A stretch of 64,000 bases of DNA from Diplolepis rosae (GCA_030998225.1 JAPYXD010000466.1:6675001-6739000), one strand, 5' to 3'; counted from the stretch's first letter, positions 1-11,177 are shown. Translations and numbers: made by a program. Notes: a model not told the origin generated them from the sequence alone.

Positions 1-264
1 CTCGCTTACTATATTCCGAAAAAAATCTCGCTTATAAGCTACTTCTGCAAAGGCAATCTTTTTGTTTCAGGTATTTTAATCAGTTATGGGTTTAAAATTT
101 TTCCATTTTCAATGACTAAATTAAATTTCTATAAAACACAGTATTTTTGAATAAAACTTGGGAAAAACTTTTTTATCAAAAACATTATCTAAAAAAAAGT
201 TCTATACTTTAGAAGTATATATTTTTACAGTACGTTAGTAATAATTTACATAGTATACAACTTT
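1..264. other. AT-rich intergenic stretch, no gene seen
   Basis: No open frame or repeat signature could be supported here. It lies just downstream (minus-strand sense) of the R1-clade fragment. Confidence 0.6.
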
Positions 265-329
265 TTACATTTTAATGTCAAGATTTTTTTTTAAACAAGG
301 GAAAATAAGGCAATTTCCGCACAGGTATA

Positions 330-878
330 ATCTAGTTAATAATATGCCGACGATCGGTTCAACCATGGCCCAGAGGTGGGCCGACCAAACTATCACAGCC
401 TCCCTTTCCGCGCCCCACCTGGCACAGACAAAGAGTGTGTGCTCTGCATTTTCCACAAGGGAACCGCAGTAGCGGCACGACTCATTGTCACTTTTCTTGA
501 AGCGCTTCAGGTACGCGTTAAAGCAACCATGTCCCGAAAGCGCTTGCGCCAGGTAAAAGCCGACTTGACCGTACTTTCTATCCAGCCAGGTGACGAGCTC
601 CGGGATCAGACGGTGTGTCCATCTCCCGGTTTGGTCACCATGCCATCTTGTTTGCCATTTCTCGACGAGTCTGCGCCTTCCATCCTTGCAGATGGCCTCC
701 TTCGCGCGAGCGATTTCTTGCAAGTCGGCGCAGGTAAGCTCCTTGCGAAGCTGAAAGGTCTCCTGCCTTTCCTCCGCCAATAAATCTATTGGCGGGACGC
801 TCGCCAGGACCAGCACAGCACTCGTCGACACAGTTCGGTATGCTGAGTCCAGATCGGAGCTGCATAGAGCAGCTTCAA
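330..878 (-). pseudogene. R1-clade non-LTR retrotransposon, C-terminal fragment of ORF2
   Basis: The minus strand encodes the end of an R1-type reverse transcriptase ORF2. It starts with a motif like LLYAAPIWT (about 876-830), followed after a probable one-base frameshift by VSTSAVLVLASVPPIDLLAEE, and then the cysteine-histidine cluster CRYCGSL..AEHTLFVCARW. The second copy at 16.9-17.2 kb has nearly the same Cys/His block, so both belong to one family. The reverse transcriptase core and endonuclease are absent, as expected for a 5'-truncated dead copy. The frame breaks again after REAV, where this copy stops resembling the other. GC content is much higher than in the flanks, which helps mark the ends. 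No function is expected. Confidence 0.85.
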
Positions 879-1020
879 ATTAGGTATTTATGAAATTCAT
901 TTTACCCGACTAGGATTTAATAGATGTTCAAATGTCCTTATGTCCCAAGTTTAATCGACAGAGTTGAGTAAAATTACTTCAACTATTTTTCTCCGTGTAA
1001 TACAACCGTTGTTATAGGTA

Positions 1021-1433
1021 AAAACAAATATATTATTGACGTCCAGTTCATGCTGACAGACGAAAATACCTTCGAAACCCTTAAAAGAAACCCAACGAAC
1101 TTAACCCACGAAAAAGTTAACGATCTTATAAAACTCTGGAAGAATAAAAATTACATTAATGAAAGTATTTTCAATTCACTGAAATCAAGTAGCCACCCCC
1201 TACCAGCTAGATTTTATGGTTTACCAAAAATTCACAAGCCTAACAATCCACTCAGACCTATCGTCTATTTTTGTGGTAGCCTTACCTATAATCTAGCATC
1301 CTGTTACAACGTAATTTCAAAAAACATAACTCCTCCTATTTCACGAGTTAAGAATAGCTTTGACTTCATTGAAAAAGTTAAGAACACTAAAATGTTACTC
1401 GATTACAAAATCATTTCTTTAGATTTTGTTTGA
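1021..1433 (+). pseudogene. Penelope-like element reverse transcriptase fragment
   Basis: The open frame carries PARFYGLPKIHKPNNPLRPIV, the signature of Penelope-like element reverse transcriptases, preceded by a helical stretch (HEKVNDLIKLWKN). The frame ends at ISLDFV, just where the first catalytic aspartate region would begin, so palm, thumb and GIY-YIG endonuclease are missing. The next 400 bases match the terminal repeat of the same kind of element. This is a decayed insertion with an internal deletion; no activity is expected. Confidence 0.8.
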
Positions 1434-1815
1434 ACAAATTACTGTTTACCACAAAAAAATGTTTATGTTTTCCAAACTCTACTTTACATCAAAGAAACTT
1501 CGACTTATAATTTCCGGCACAAAGTTTCAAAAAATTTCACACCTACATATTTAAGCCAAATTATCGTTTTATTCCAAAAAATTCTCCATCTCAAATTATT
1601 TTATTCGGAAGCGATGTAGGTATTTTATGTTTAGACTTAAATCAAAGAAAACTATGTATAATATTATATGAAAACTTGGGTACATTTCGTGTCCATTTAT
1701 GTATTTTTTAGATCCAAAATAAATCACTCATGGGGGCTCCGATCAGAGCTGAAACGTTTAATTATTTAAAACTTTTTGTTTTTATTAACTTTGGACCATA
1801 AAGCCAAGTATCAAC
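1434..1815 (+). mobile_element. Penelope-like element 3' part and terminal repeat
   Basis: From about 1710 the sequence matches the terminal-repeat pair at 52.0-52.4 kb: an AAATCACT block, a GGCTCC..GAGC hairpin, GAAACGT, then TTTTTATTAAC.TTGGACC and TATCAACATCAACATATA. It follows the reverse transcriptase fragment in the same orientation, which ties that repeat family to a Penelope-like element. 1434-1700 holds no readable frame and is probably decayed element sequence. Confidence 0.6.
1722..1763 (+). ncRNA. Hammerhead-ribozyme-like motif, degenerate copy
   Basis: The order is a five-base helix I strand (AATCA), a core CTCATGG where CTGATGA is expected, a hairpin GGCTC/GAGCT with a six-base loop, then GAAACGT. 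Core positions equivalent to G5 and A9 are changed and the cleavage-site C is T, so this copy should be inactive. Hammerhead motifs are known from Penelope-like terminal repeats; assigning this one is inference from layout and from the better copies at 52.06 and 52.34 kb. Confidence 0.4.
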
Positions 1816-1919
1816 ATCAACATATATTTTCAATCTACGTTTTTTATTAGGATTTATATTAATGCTTATTAATGATTATCTCCATAAATAGAATTACATT
1901 TGATATTAAAAGCTATATT

Positions 1920-2274
1920 AAGAGCATGTGATACTTGAGAAAAGTAGTAAGTGCATGTGAATAACTTGGTTCAGTTTCTACATATTTATGCCCGAGATAC
2001 ATAAAATTTTGTTATTAAGATTTGGAGAATGATACAGAAAGTAAAATCGGACCTAGATAGACTACTTTTGTTTTAATAATGAAAAAAAAAGTCAATTTTA
2101 GTAAAATTGACTTTTTTTATTTTGCAAACCAAAAAGTAGTCTATCTACGTGCGCTTTTATCTCCTCTACGATTTCTCAAATTTTTTAAACAAAATTTTAT
2201 GAATTTTGGACAAGAACATGTAGAAATGCAAAATCAATAAAATTTTCTAATTTGCTAAGTATCACATGCCCTTA
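1920..2274. mobile_element. Palindromic MITE, family A (complete copy)
   Basis: The ends are inverted copies (GCATGTGATACTTG... and ...AAGTATCACATGC), and complementarity continues inward to a central palindrome, GTCAATTTTAGTAAAATTGAC, near 2092-2112. The element is about 355 bp and non-coding. Partial or diverged copies occur at 21575, 22060, 27503 and 49120. Family assignment beyond a TIR MITE is not possible by eye. Confidence 0.75.
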
Positions 2275-2528
2275 AACGTGTATTAGTTAATTTCAACACC
2301 ATCATACTAGATAGAATTTTATTCGTTATATTGGTTTCTTATTCATTGATTTTACTGTTAATCATCGACATTAATTTAGAATAGTAGAGAAAATGATCTT
2401 AAAGTTAATTCTCAATTACAAGTTGATAAGGACAATATGGTAGAATTGCCTTATCATGGTGAGTGATACACTCTTCTAATGATCATAGGATGACTAATAG
2501 AACAAAAACTTTTGGGAAAAATTCAAAT

Positions 2529-2637
2529 TCATTTATCAACATAGTCTCCTTCGCGAGTGATATATTCATTCCAACGTTTCTCTAATATTTCGATGCATTT
2601 TTCGTAGAACAATTCATCCTTGGTCTCAAAATAAATA
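2529..2637 (-). pseudogene. mariner transposase C-terminal fragment
   Basis: The minus strand reads YFETKD.LFYEKCIEILEKRW...GDYVDK then stop, colinear with the C-terminus of the mariner transposase at 14.1-15.2 kb (YFEAKDKSFY...EKRW...GDYVDE). Only about 35 codons remain and no catalytic residue is included. It is an old mariner relic of a related but not identical copy. Confidence 0.8.
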
Positions 2638-2945
2638 CAAAAAAATGCAGTTGGGAATTGGTATAACTAATTGTTTATGATGATTGAGTTACGTGGAGAG
2701 AACTTTTAGAGTATATACTTTTATTCCCGTTTAGTAAGCTAATTTATAGTAATAACAACTACTCGTTGGTTCAAAAATACTAAACAACGTTCTGTTGACC
2801 TGTGACCTGACGCTACTGACTATAAGACCAACCTCTCTGATCCGCTGACCGGCAGCCGGTTCGTGTTCGTGATAATCGTAATAAACGTATGAATGCGGCT
2901 GGTCCCACAATGTGTCCTAAGATTCGTACATATCGTCGATGCGAG

Positions 2946-3902
2946 TACACTGAGAGAAATCGGCTTTGGTTCCTGTGCACATAGCACATAAATTTTTTGT
3001 ACAATAGTTGCCTTGACCAAAAAAGTTGAGAGAAGCTACTATTTTTATAGTTATCATGACAGTAATTTGGACTTTTTTGTGTATTCGGTTGTTGTGACCA
3101 AAGTTGATTAGAATGAGCTTTATACGTACCCCAACGGTTAGTACACGTACATTTTCTTTATGTGTACTGCCAAGCTCCTTTGGTTACTACAACCGCAGCG
3201 TTCGCTGTTGCGCTAGACAAATCAAGTATAACTTTCATTGAAAGATATGCAGCCTAAGTTGAATCCTGCCAATTCTCGTTCTCGATTCCTGGACTATATT
3301 TCACCGTGCCAAGCATTATCAGGTAAATAATTCTATTATAAATATAGTTTGACAATTCTTTCTAAATGATAAACGATTTTGTTCGGGGACAATGCAATGC
3401 GTTCCAATTTTGCTGTCTCGTCGTATTTTGTCAAAACTATAGTCAGTCAAAAAAAGTTTATGGTGATGAAAAAAGTGACAATTTTTTAACTTAATCGACG
3501 AAAGTTATCATAAATATCATTATACCGGATTATTTTTCTTAGATCTTTTCGGTGAAACTTTATTTTTTCTCATCAAATTGAATTTGTATTTTGATAACTA
3601 AGAGAACCATACCTATAACCTCAAAAATAATTTTGGCTGGGTATTTACTGTTCGTAGACTTAGTCATTTTAACTAAACTCTATGCGCGGCTTTACGATGG
3701 ACTTTGGTTCCTATAACCGCAGCGCTATGGTATTTCAAGTACCAGAATCGTGGTCTCAGTAACGTTCCTTGCAGTTGAAGTAAACACTTTTTCAATGTAT
3801 GACAGCCACTACCATGATTGTCATGAGAACTTTAACATTTTTGTAAAGACGATTTTAACAAAAAAACTTTGGTCAGTGAAACCTAAAATTTCTCTCTGTG
3901 TA
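2946..3902. repeat. Possible TIR element with CAC.GAGAGAAAT ends
   Basis: GTACACTGAGAGAAAT at the left and ATTTCTCTCTGTGTAC at the right form an inverted pair nearly 1 kb apart, and each is followed inward by a CTTTGGT-type motif. The end sequence resembles other insect MITE ends in this window (CACGCAGAGAAAAG at 11.6 kb, CACGGAGAAAAAAAT at 57.3 kb). No coding capacity is seen. The boundaries are tentative. Confidence 0.4.
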
Positions 3903-3999
3903 CGCTCTGATGTCATCAACGCATTGTTACCAACTGTCGCATTTTTCGTTGATTAACATGCTTAAGAATTCATTCCTGGTTTTTCAAGCTGCTGACAAC

Positions 4000-4078
4000 T
4001 AGTCTCGATAAGTGAATGGCTAGGCTCGTTGATTTGCGTGCGTTAAGTTAGGCGTTCGAATCCCCCCCGTCGCGTGCG
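4000..4078 (+). other. tRNA-like segment (pol III A/B-box-like)
   Basis: A box-A-like AGTGAATGGCTAGGC is followed about 30 bases later by a box-B-like GCGTTCGAATCCC, the spacing of a tRNA promoter. I could not build a convincing acceptor stem or anticodon loop, so this is more likely a SINE head or decayed tRNA than a working tRNA gene. Confidence 0.35.
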
Positions 4079-4439
4079 AAGTTTTAATTATTAAGTAAGC
4101 GTTAAAATTGCGATTACCAATTAATTATAAGTAGATCTATGTATATCTTAACAAAAATCATATGTTATGTGTAATTATATATTTTTTAGGATTCTTTTTT
4201 ATAATTTTAAGCGCGATTTTACTAATCACTAAAGAGTAGCACCTTCTGCGCACGCAGTCGCACGTACGATTCTTGTTTAGTAGGATATATACTCAACAAC
4301 GTCGTCCTCATCATAGCCTTCAATAATTGTGATTTCTTTCAAATTCGTGCAATTCGGAAAGCAATTCGTGCAAATTTCGCTACAATTGAGTCCACGTTTT
4401 CTGCAGATGCATTTTGCACTTTTAAAGTTCGTCTTACAT

Positions 4440-4628
4440 TTGCACGAACAGGTATTCTCGTAGACAATTTCAAACTCTTATATTGTAAATAATGCAAATG
4501 AATTCAAATATTTAAAGAATTAAATTTTTCTGTGGAAAAAAAGACGCTTTCGACTGCGCTGGGGTCGAGCCCAGGTCTTTCGATTGTCGGTCGACTGCTC
4601 TGACCATTGAACTACACAGGCATCCGAC
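4440..4628 (-). mobile_element. tRNA-derived SINE
   Basis: On the minus strand the head reads GCCTGTGTAGTTCAATGGTC (box A), an arm TCGA-CCGACAA-TCGA (loop with GAC in anticodon position) and box B GGGCTCGACCCC. It is followed by a non-tRNA body (AAAGCGTCTTTTTTTCCACAG...GAGTTTGAAATTGTCTACGAG...CCTGT). The same body recurs at 9.7, 25.7 and 27.2 kb, so this is an interspersed family, not a host tRNA gene. This copy keeps the best tRNA head in the window. Confidence 0.75.
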
Positions 4629-4639
4629 ATCTCCTTCTC

Positions 4640-6658
4640 CACAGGAAGACCTCCTTATCAAAATGGATTCCCGAATTCACATTTCATTTTCTAATCGTTG
4701 TTTGAACAGAGGAACGATTCAAACTGAACGATATGCTATTTTTTTCTATTTTTGATATAAATCACAAGGAAGTGTTTCGATGGTAACATTAAAATCACGA
4801 GAAAGAAAATAGAAAAAAATTTGAATGCATTTTCCACCTGTAAGGGTTGAAAATTATCGTTTGAAAATATCACGGTTATTATTATTTTCACGCGCTCTAC
4901 CGATTTAAAAAAAAAAAGGTCGAAATTGGAGCCATACTTCACGAAATTTAGCATTTTTTTCCATTGGTCGCTTTCGCGCGGATACGCGTTAGCCTCGGAA
5001 AAGCGGAGAATCTCTATCCCCACTCCTACGCCACGGCGCGAGAGTGAGCTTGCTCACGGCGAGGGCTGACTTTCACCGGCTATCCGGAGAGCACAAAGGG
5101 CAGCTCGATATTGAGCTTGTCATGCATTCTTAGTTTAAACGCCGCTCTTAAATTTCGTGCCAGTCCGAGTTCTTAATATTAAGTAGAACCGAAGTTATGA
5201 ATTAAATAAAAAAAAAAGTTATTTTCGTTGCTATTTGTTATAAACAAATTTAATGTGCGCTAAAATTTTGTAAAATATTCCAGGTTTCCATTGTAACAAG
5301 TAGAAAATTCGTCTGATGTTTTGTTGCTGATTTAGAAGCAATTAAACAACCGGTGTTAGCTGCAAAATGCAATAAAACAGTGAATTTTTATAAAGAAATG
5401 AAAAAATTAATTATCTATGATAAAATGTACCCCTTAGAAGAGATCCTGACTGCGCTAAATTGTTCTCCAACCCTGATGGAAAAGTTACTGGCATTTTACA
5501 AAAAGCCTTCTTCTTAGTTGTAAAATTAATAACTCGGGAATGATGACAGATAGAGAAAATTGGTAAAAGAGACAATTGTAGCACTTTTAAAATACTATAT
5601 ATTCCAATGAACAAGAAAAGTCGAGTTGCATTTTTTAACAACTTATGACTAGTTAAACTTTTTTGTGATTTCTTAGATAAAAATTGAATAACTAATGAAC
5701 AAATTAATTGGGCTTAATGGGGTTTAAACATTCCTATGGAAAATTTCCCGCTCTACAACTTTTGTTTGAAAACTTTTTCTCTCCGAAGCACTCGTTTTCA
5801 TCAATCCACGCGTAAATGAAAAAAAAACACGAATTTTTAACTTAAATCCTCCCCCTTATATCGAAGCGTACAAAAATCGCTGTCCAATTTGTACTCGGAT
5901 TGTTTCTAACACCCGCGAGAATGTCTGATTTTTTTGGTAGCTATAGGATTTATTTCCCGCCAAAATTCTAATTTGACTGGACTATAAAGTTGATAAGTAA
6001 AATCAGTTTTATCAATCAAGTTTTACAAAAAAACTTTAGTCACAACTTTACTGCGTTTTAGTGAAACAGCACTAATTGTCAGCTGAATGTCCACTGATTT
6101 AAAAGTGTAACCCATTTCCAGCTATTTCATCAGTGTAATCTGACTGATTCAAATTTAGAGAGCGTAATTTAGAAGGTTTTTTCAAGATATAAATTTTGAA
6201 TATTATAATACAATATTACTATATTGTATTAATATATGTATAGAATATTTAGCCACCTGAAAATGTTTTAGAAGCTAATTTTCATGTAGGTCACATTATC
6301 TGTTATGAGAATAAAATAAATTTTATCACTTTTCTCTAATATGATCCGGAATTTCGAATTTCACGATTTTAAGGTAAGATAGGAATTTAGTGACTCCAAA
6401 AACTTTATGAAACTGAGTTTTACCCAATTTAAAGGATTTACGAGGAAATTATAGTTACTGAAAGTTTTTTAGGTAGCTTAATATTTTTCAACATATTGAA
6501 TTTAAAATTTCCAGCATGAAATTTTTTATTTAAATTTGGAGAGCTTAAACTTTTCAAAAAATGAAAGGAATCGTACCACTTTTCTGTAATATTGTCCGAC
6601 ATATTGGATTTGCTATATCGAGTTCAGCGACTCCAAAGATCTCAAAGAACCATATTTT
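4640..6658. other. Gene-free AT-rich stretch
   Basis: I see no supported gene in about 2 kb. A short GC-richer patch (4970-5110) contains CGCGCGGATACGCG and a CTTGCTCACGGCGAG hairpin-like segment but no frame. The short open frames at 4736-5023 and 5411-5641 have no recognisable features and are read as chance. Confidence 0.5.
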
Positions 6659-8578
6659 TTATATTTTATTCCAGACAAAAAGCCCCCGTCCCGAAAGATT
6701 ACAGACATTCCAAACCATAAATTTGTTCTTAATATAACGAAACAATATTTCGCAAAAAAAAATAATGATAGCACATGTATAACCAGATAGAAGTACGTAA
6801 ATAATTTGCATCTCTAATAAATCGGATTCTATACTCTTCGACGATTTGCAAGAGTCGTCTGAACTGACTACAATAGAAGAGCTATTATATTGAGTAAGAT
6901 GCCATTTGTCAATAAGACCAGACTGTATTAATATCAAAATCACTGCGTCAATTCGTTCAACAAACGGTGATCCAGTTTCCAACAATATACCACTTACAAC
7001 AGTAGATTGAACTTTTTCCTCAACGATCTTGGCTAAAGGTCGACCACAATTATCCACTTGATCCTGAATTAAAAATTTGGCATAGTCTTCTCGTATTATG
7101 CACGCAACATTTTTGTCTTGAATAAGACGTCTGAAACAAGCCCGATGAGAAGTTTCATTTTTCGTAGTTTTCTTCAGTAAATTCTGCTTATGTACATCAT
7201 CGCTATCGTATATGACTCGAGCTGTTGATTTTTTTACAATAGGTTCTAATCGAGAAGTAACTACGTCAGAAATAGTTTTGAAATTATGATTGACATCTGG
7301 TTTTAAACTGATTCCCGTGAAAGCTGAGTAGATTACCGTCGAGAAGATCATACAGGAGACAAGCATTGATCCAAAAACAATTCGTTCAACAAGCTTTTGA
7401 GGATCCCGTGAAGTTGAAGTGCTAAAAGCAATTCGCATCATTTGATCTAGGCTCCAGACAGATTTATCAAAATGTAACAATCGAGATAAAATCAAAGGTA
7501 TCAGTAACAGACTCATGATCAAGAGGACGTTAGAAAGTTTCCAATAGGAGAGTAACGTAGATGAATGTTGAGTCAAATTTGGTACCACTATAATGAGATT
7601 CGGTTGTTTAGTACCTCTGCTCCATTGAAAAATGCGTTCGTCACATTCAGCGCCATACCGCCCACGTTCAAACCCAGTAAGCTGAATTTCATTATACAAA
7701 ATTTTCTGCATAAGACCAAAATTACTTTCCTTATCGCACTCCCCTGATCCCCAGTATTCTTCTACAACCCAAATTATGCTGAAATTCATGACTTCAGAGA
7801 TTGCTGTTGTTAAGAGAATATCCACACCGTATGGTTTTCCATAATCTCCTCTGTCATTGTATTCTATGAAAACGGAAGGACGAGAGTCCATTATACCGAC
7901 TTTCATTTTATAGCCGTACAAATTATGAGTTTTTTTGGGGAACCAGGGAATTTGTGGTGAATACCTAATTTTAGTGTAGATTTTTGAGAACGGATTGTAT
8001 TGGTGTAAAATCTCATTTTTTTCTTGTAAGTTTTTAAAGTGCCTGTTTGTCGTAAATTTAAATTCCAAAAGTTCCAGAATTGTGACATCTAAAAATTTTC
8101 TGAACCACATGTGTTGTAGTATCTTCAGGTAATCAAAACGGTCCGGTGTACGCGAAACAATGATCAAACATCTTGATCTTCTCTTTGGCTCAGCTATCTT
8201 GCTAGTAAAATCAATCACTCGATTCAGTTGTCTTATAAACTGATCTGTGATTGGTAAATAGATAATAATCAGTGTATTTCGAGGGTTTTGAAGCAATGGT
8301 AATTGCTTAAATTTATTCTCCATCTTATTTGTCTCTTTCTGAAAGCTAAATTTTAATACAGGAATTTTCTTTGAAATGCGACTGACTAAATTTTTATCGT
8401 CAATATTCCCATCATAATCGTCAGTCTGATCAAACATTAGCAGTACTTGAAATTCAAAATTGTCTGTTTTGACGTAGTTGATTAAGCTGTTTAACCAATC
8501 AGTTTGTTTTGTACTTGAAGTAACATAAACGAAAAAAATTAGGCAAGCACTAACTATGCCTGTTATAAAAGACATCAT
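6659..8578 (-). CDS. Divergent ionotropic receptor (IR), single exon
   Basis: Uninterrupted 639-codon frame. Features in order: hydrophobic N-terminus, likely signal peptide (about 4-20); a poorly conserved extracellular region; a ligand-binding S1-like half (about 222-335, with YGVDILLTTAISEVMNFS); membrane segment M1 (about 346-368); a pore-loop region with WSLDQMMRIAFSTS (about 375-388); M3 (about 398-421, ending YSAFTG); an S2-like half (about 430-585); and M4 (about 590-613). This order is that of ionotropic glutamate receptor-derived insect IRs, ligand-gated cation channels of chemosensory neurons. I see no clear glutamate-binding R/T/D set, as is usual for divergent IRs. Length fits the family (about 600-700 aa). 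No introns are needed, and the stop follows a short cytoplasmic tail. Ligand and neuron type cannot be told. A divergent kainate-type receptor is less likely given the short N-terminus. Confidence 0.85.
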   Translation of the reverse strand: MMSFITGIVSACLIFFVYVTSSTKQTDWLNSLINYVKTDNFEFQVLLMFDQTDDYDGNIDDKNLVSRISKKIPVLKFSFQKETNKMENKFKQLPLLQNPRNTLIIIYLPITDQFIRQLNRVIDFTSKIAEPKRRSRCLIIVSRTPDRFDYLKILQHMWFRKFLDVTILELLEFKFTTNRHFKNLQEKNEILHQYNPFSKIYTKIRYSPQIPWFPKKTHNLYGYKMKVGIMDSRPSVFIEYNDRGDYGKPYGVDILLTTAISEVMNFSIIWVVEEYWGSGECDKESNFGLMQKILYNEIQLTGFERGRYGAECDERIFQWSRGTKQPNLIIVVPNLTQHSSTLLSYWKLSNVLLIMSLLLIPLILSRLLHFDKSVWSLDQMMRIAFSTSTSRDPQKLVERIVFGSMLVSCMIFSTVIYSAFTGISLKPDVNHNFKTISDVVTSRLEPIVKKSTARVIYDSDDVHKQNLLKKTTKNETSHRACFRRLIQDKNVACIIREDYAKFLIQDQVDNCGRPLAKIVEEKVQSTVVSGILLETGSPFVERIDAVILILIQSGLIDKWHLTQYNSSSIVVSSDDSCKSSKSIESDLLEMQIIYVLLSGYTCAIIIFFCEILFRYIKNKFMVWNVCNLSGRGLFVWNKI

Positions 8579-9679
8579 TGACGTTTTGAATTAACATGTG
8601 TATCCTTACCGTAACCAGGTGCTTGTTTTTCAAAACGTTATCAATATTGTCTTTTTTCCCCAATTTTTAGGTAATTGATTATTTTATTGGTTTATAATAT
8701 CATCGATGAGTATTAAATGTATATATTTCAGGCAATGCAGTTAATTATCTGAAACTTAAGTTGTTAATCGTCATAAAACATATTTATAATTATTAGATAA
8801 AATAAAGTTTCGTAAAATAAAATACTTTACCTTTTTAAAAGAGTTTCAGTAGTCACTTTCAAAAGTTAATTATAATTCAGCGAAAATATCCTTGAAAGTT
8901 TACTAAAGCAAGCTTACTCAGTTATTGCTGAGTTTAGAATGAAAAACATTTTCTTCTACATCAATGTGTATAAAAAGGTTTTCATACCTATCAACTTTTG
9001 CAGAATAGTATGTACATTTCGAATTTTAATATAAAAGCAGGCAGCGAGGTATTTATTAGAACACATTACTCTCTCTGCAAAATGATCGATTCAGTTAAGC
9101 ACATTTTCTAACTCTGTAGTTTACAGCTATTAATAATATATAAAAAGCTTGAGGACGGAATTTTTATCGAGTTTGTAAATATATACCTGGGCAAAGATGA
9201 GCAATTTATATTTATCACCTTATAAAACGCTAAATATAAGTCAATTGTCATCAAGAGTGTATTTAACATCGTTTTATTATCTAAGTAAACTAGTATACCA
9301 ACCCAAGAACAATTGGGGTTCAGGTTCTTAGGGATGGTGTGATTTTCCTGATCATTTTTGACACACAAATTGATACTTAATCAGATAAAATTGTAATTAC
9401 CCACTCAAAAATTAGGAGTTTTCACAGTTTTTCTTAAAGAAGTATTATACAGTAACGACCGAAAAAGTTGGGCATTTTTGACGAATTTTCTCTCAAAAAG
9501 TACTACATGTGATGGCACAAACTTTTTTTTCACTGAATAGTGCACTCTAAAATAGAATTTTAGTATAAAAATAAATTTTTATTTATTCCTACATGAATAG
9601 ACCCATGAAAAAACTAATGATCTCATAAAGATAATAATTATTTAGTTGAGTTTGAAATTTTTGCCAATGCCTACATGGT
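8579..9679. other. IR upstream region with two TATA-like boxes on the plus strand
   Basis: No supported gene. On the plus strand, GTATAAAAAGG near 8969 and AATATAAAAGCAGGCAGCG near 9028 look like TATA boxes. The second is followed about 30 bases on by ACACATTACTC and then an ATG whose frame closes after nine codons (9080-9109). This may be a dead promoter or chance. Confidence 0.3.
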
Positions 9680-9790
9680 TGGAGGATCATTAGCCGCGTA
9701 TCAGATAAGATACGTTGCCGACAGGTGTCCTCGTAGAAAATTTCAAACTCTTATATCGCAATAAATGAAAATTAAATTAAAATTTGTAAA
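9680..9790 (-). mobile_element. SINE body fragment
   Basis: The segment GATACGTTGCCGACAGG...CCTCGTAGAAAATTTCAAAC matches, in minus orientation, the body and tail of the SINE at 4.4 kb and its inverted match at 25.8 kb. The tRNA-like head is absent. Confidence 0.65.
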
Positions 9791-10031
9791 GAATTTGAAT
9801 AATCTTAATCTAAATGAGTATTGATATTCTCCGTACCTCAATTATCTATTTATATTATAAATATAAAAAATGGCGATATTTTGTTGAAAAATTTCAAAAA
9901 AAATATGTTTTTTTCAGCATAATTGGAGTAAATATATAAATTAAGGTATTATCAGGACTAACTTCCCATACAAAAGTTAGTCTTATGTACATAAGCAAGA
10001 TATTTAAATCCTTCTAGAATCCTATATTATA

Positions 10032-11177
10032 GGGTAAGTGTGCCAATTACTGCGGATCGAAAATCAAGACGGCTTTTAAAGTTAAAAAAAAAGATTTTGA
10101 GATAAAAAAGTCGTCACGAATTAATTTTTAAAGCAGTATTTGGTATTAAGTAAGTAGCATGCAGTCCTTAAACCCTGAAAAGAAACCAGATTTACTTAGA
10201 AAATGCGAATCTAAAAAAAATGTTCCATGTAGGTATTACTGCGGGTTTGCATGAATTACTGCGCACCAATTACTGCGGAAACCCCAATTTCTGCGCGCGT
10301 AATACTGCGATATTATTTTGAGTGAACTTACAATTAATTTAGCAGTGTGGAAAATTTTATTTAATCTCAATTATAAAAAGTAAACATGACGAAGCATTCG
10401 TAACAAATTAAGATTAATAATTTTATTAATTTTATTTAATTTAACTTAAAATTATATCACTTGAGTTCCTCTTGCATCTTTAGCAACGATTAAGGAGTGT
10501 TGAACATTTTATTTACGCTAAATTATAAAAAGTGAACATGAAGCATTTTTAACAAATTAAGATTAAATAATATTATAACTCTTATTTAATTTACCTTAAA
10601 ATTATATTACTTGACTTCCTCTTGCCTCATTAGCAACGATTTTGGAATTTTCAACATTTTGTTTAATCTCAATTATAAAAAGTAAGCATAACGAAGCATT
10701 TGTAATAGATTGAAAGGTTATGCAGTGCCACCTGACAGATCGCAGTAATTCATACACCTATGAAAATCATGTACCAAATACTGTTTTGGTAAAAGAATGA
10801 TTAAAAAACGTATTTTTTGTTATTTTGCATAAATATTTAGAAAAATAAAATATTTACTTTGCAGAAAGTAATATCACAATAAATATTTTATTTTCAGAAA
10901 CGGAATTATAACAAGTTTTTCAGAACGTGTTCATGATCTTTCAACAAATCTAAGCATTAAAACTATGGGAATCGGGAACATGAGAGTTTTAAATTGCAAT
11001 CAATTAGCTACAAATATCGTAACTATTGATAATTCGTTGATACTTATTATGCTTGGATTAGAAATTGATTGTTTTTAATTGTTCTGTAGCGTTATATATC
11101 TTTAAAACATTGTGTATCATTAGTTTTATTTGAAATCGCAGTAACTGGGGCATCCACAGTAATACCCACACTTACCC
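10032..11177. mobile_element. Non-autonomous DNA transposon with GGGTAAGTGTG termini and TA flanks
   Basis: The left end reads GGGTAAGTGTGCCAATTACTG. The inverted right end is GGGTAAGTGTGGGTATTACTG. Both are flanked by TA (10030-10031 and 11178-11179), suggesting a TA target duplication. Near both ends the motif AATTACTGCG or its complement is repeated, giving subterminal repeats. The inside holds a tandem repeat and no transposase. Superfamily is uncertain; TA duplication fits Tc1/mariner-like elements but also others. Confidence 0.7.
10345..10715 (+). repeat. Tandem repeat, period about 150 bp, 2.4 copies
   Basis: The block TTTATTTAATCTCAATTATA...AAGCATTCGTAACAAATT recurs at about 10355, 10508 and 10656 with small indels. 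It lies inside the GGGTAAGTGTG element and was probably carried with it. Confidence 0.7.

Noticed and set aside
265..831. 188-codon minus-strand frame as a host gene
   Set aside because: Its content is the C-terminus of an R1-clade ORF2 followed by frameshifted sequence; a second copy exists at 17 kb.
4555..4625. Functional tRNA gene (GAC anticodon) at 4.6 kb
   Set aside because: The tRNA-like part has an imperfect acceptor stem and is fused to a body shared by dispersed copies, so it is a SINE head.
4736..5023. 95-codon minus-strand frame
   Set aside because: No motif, no splice context, contains long A/T runs; likely chance.
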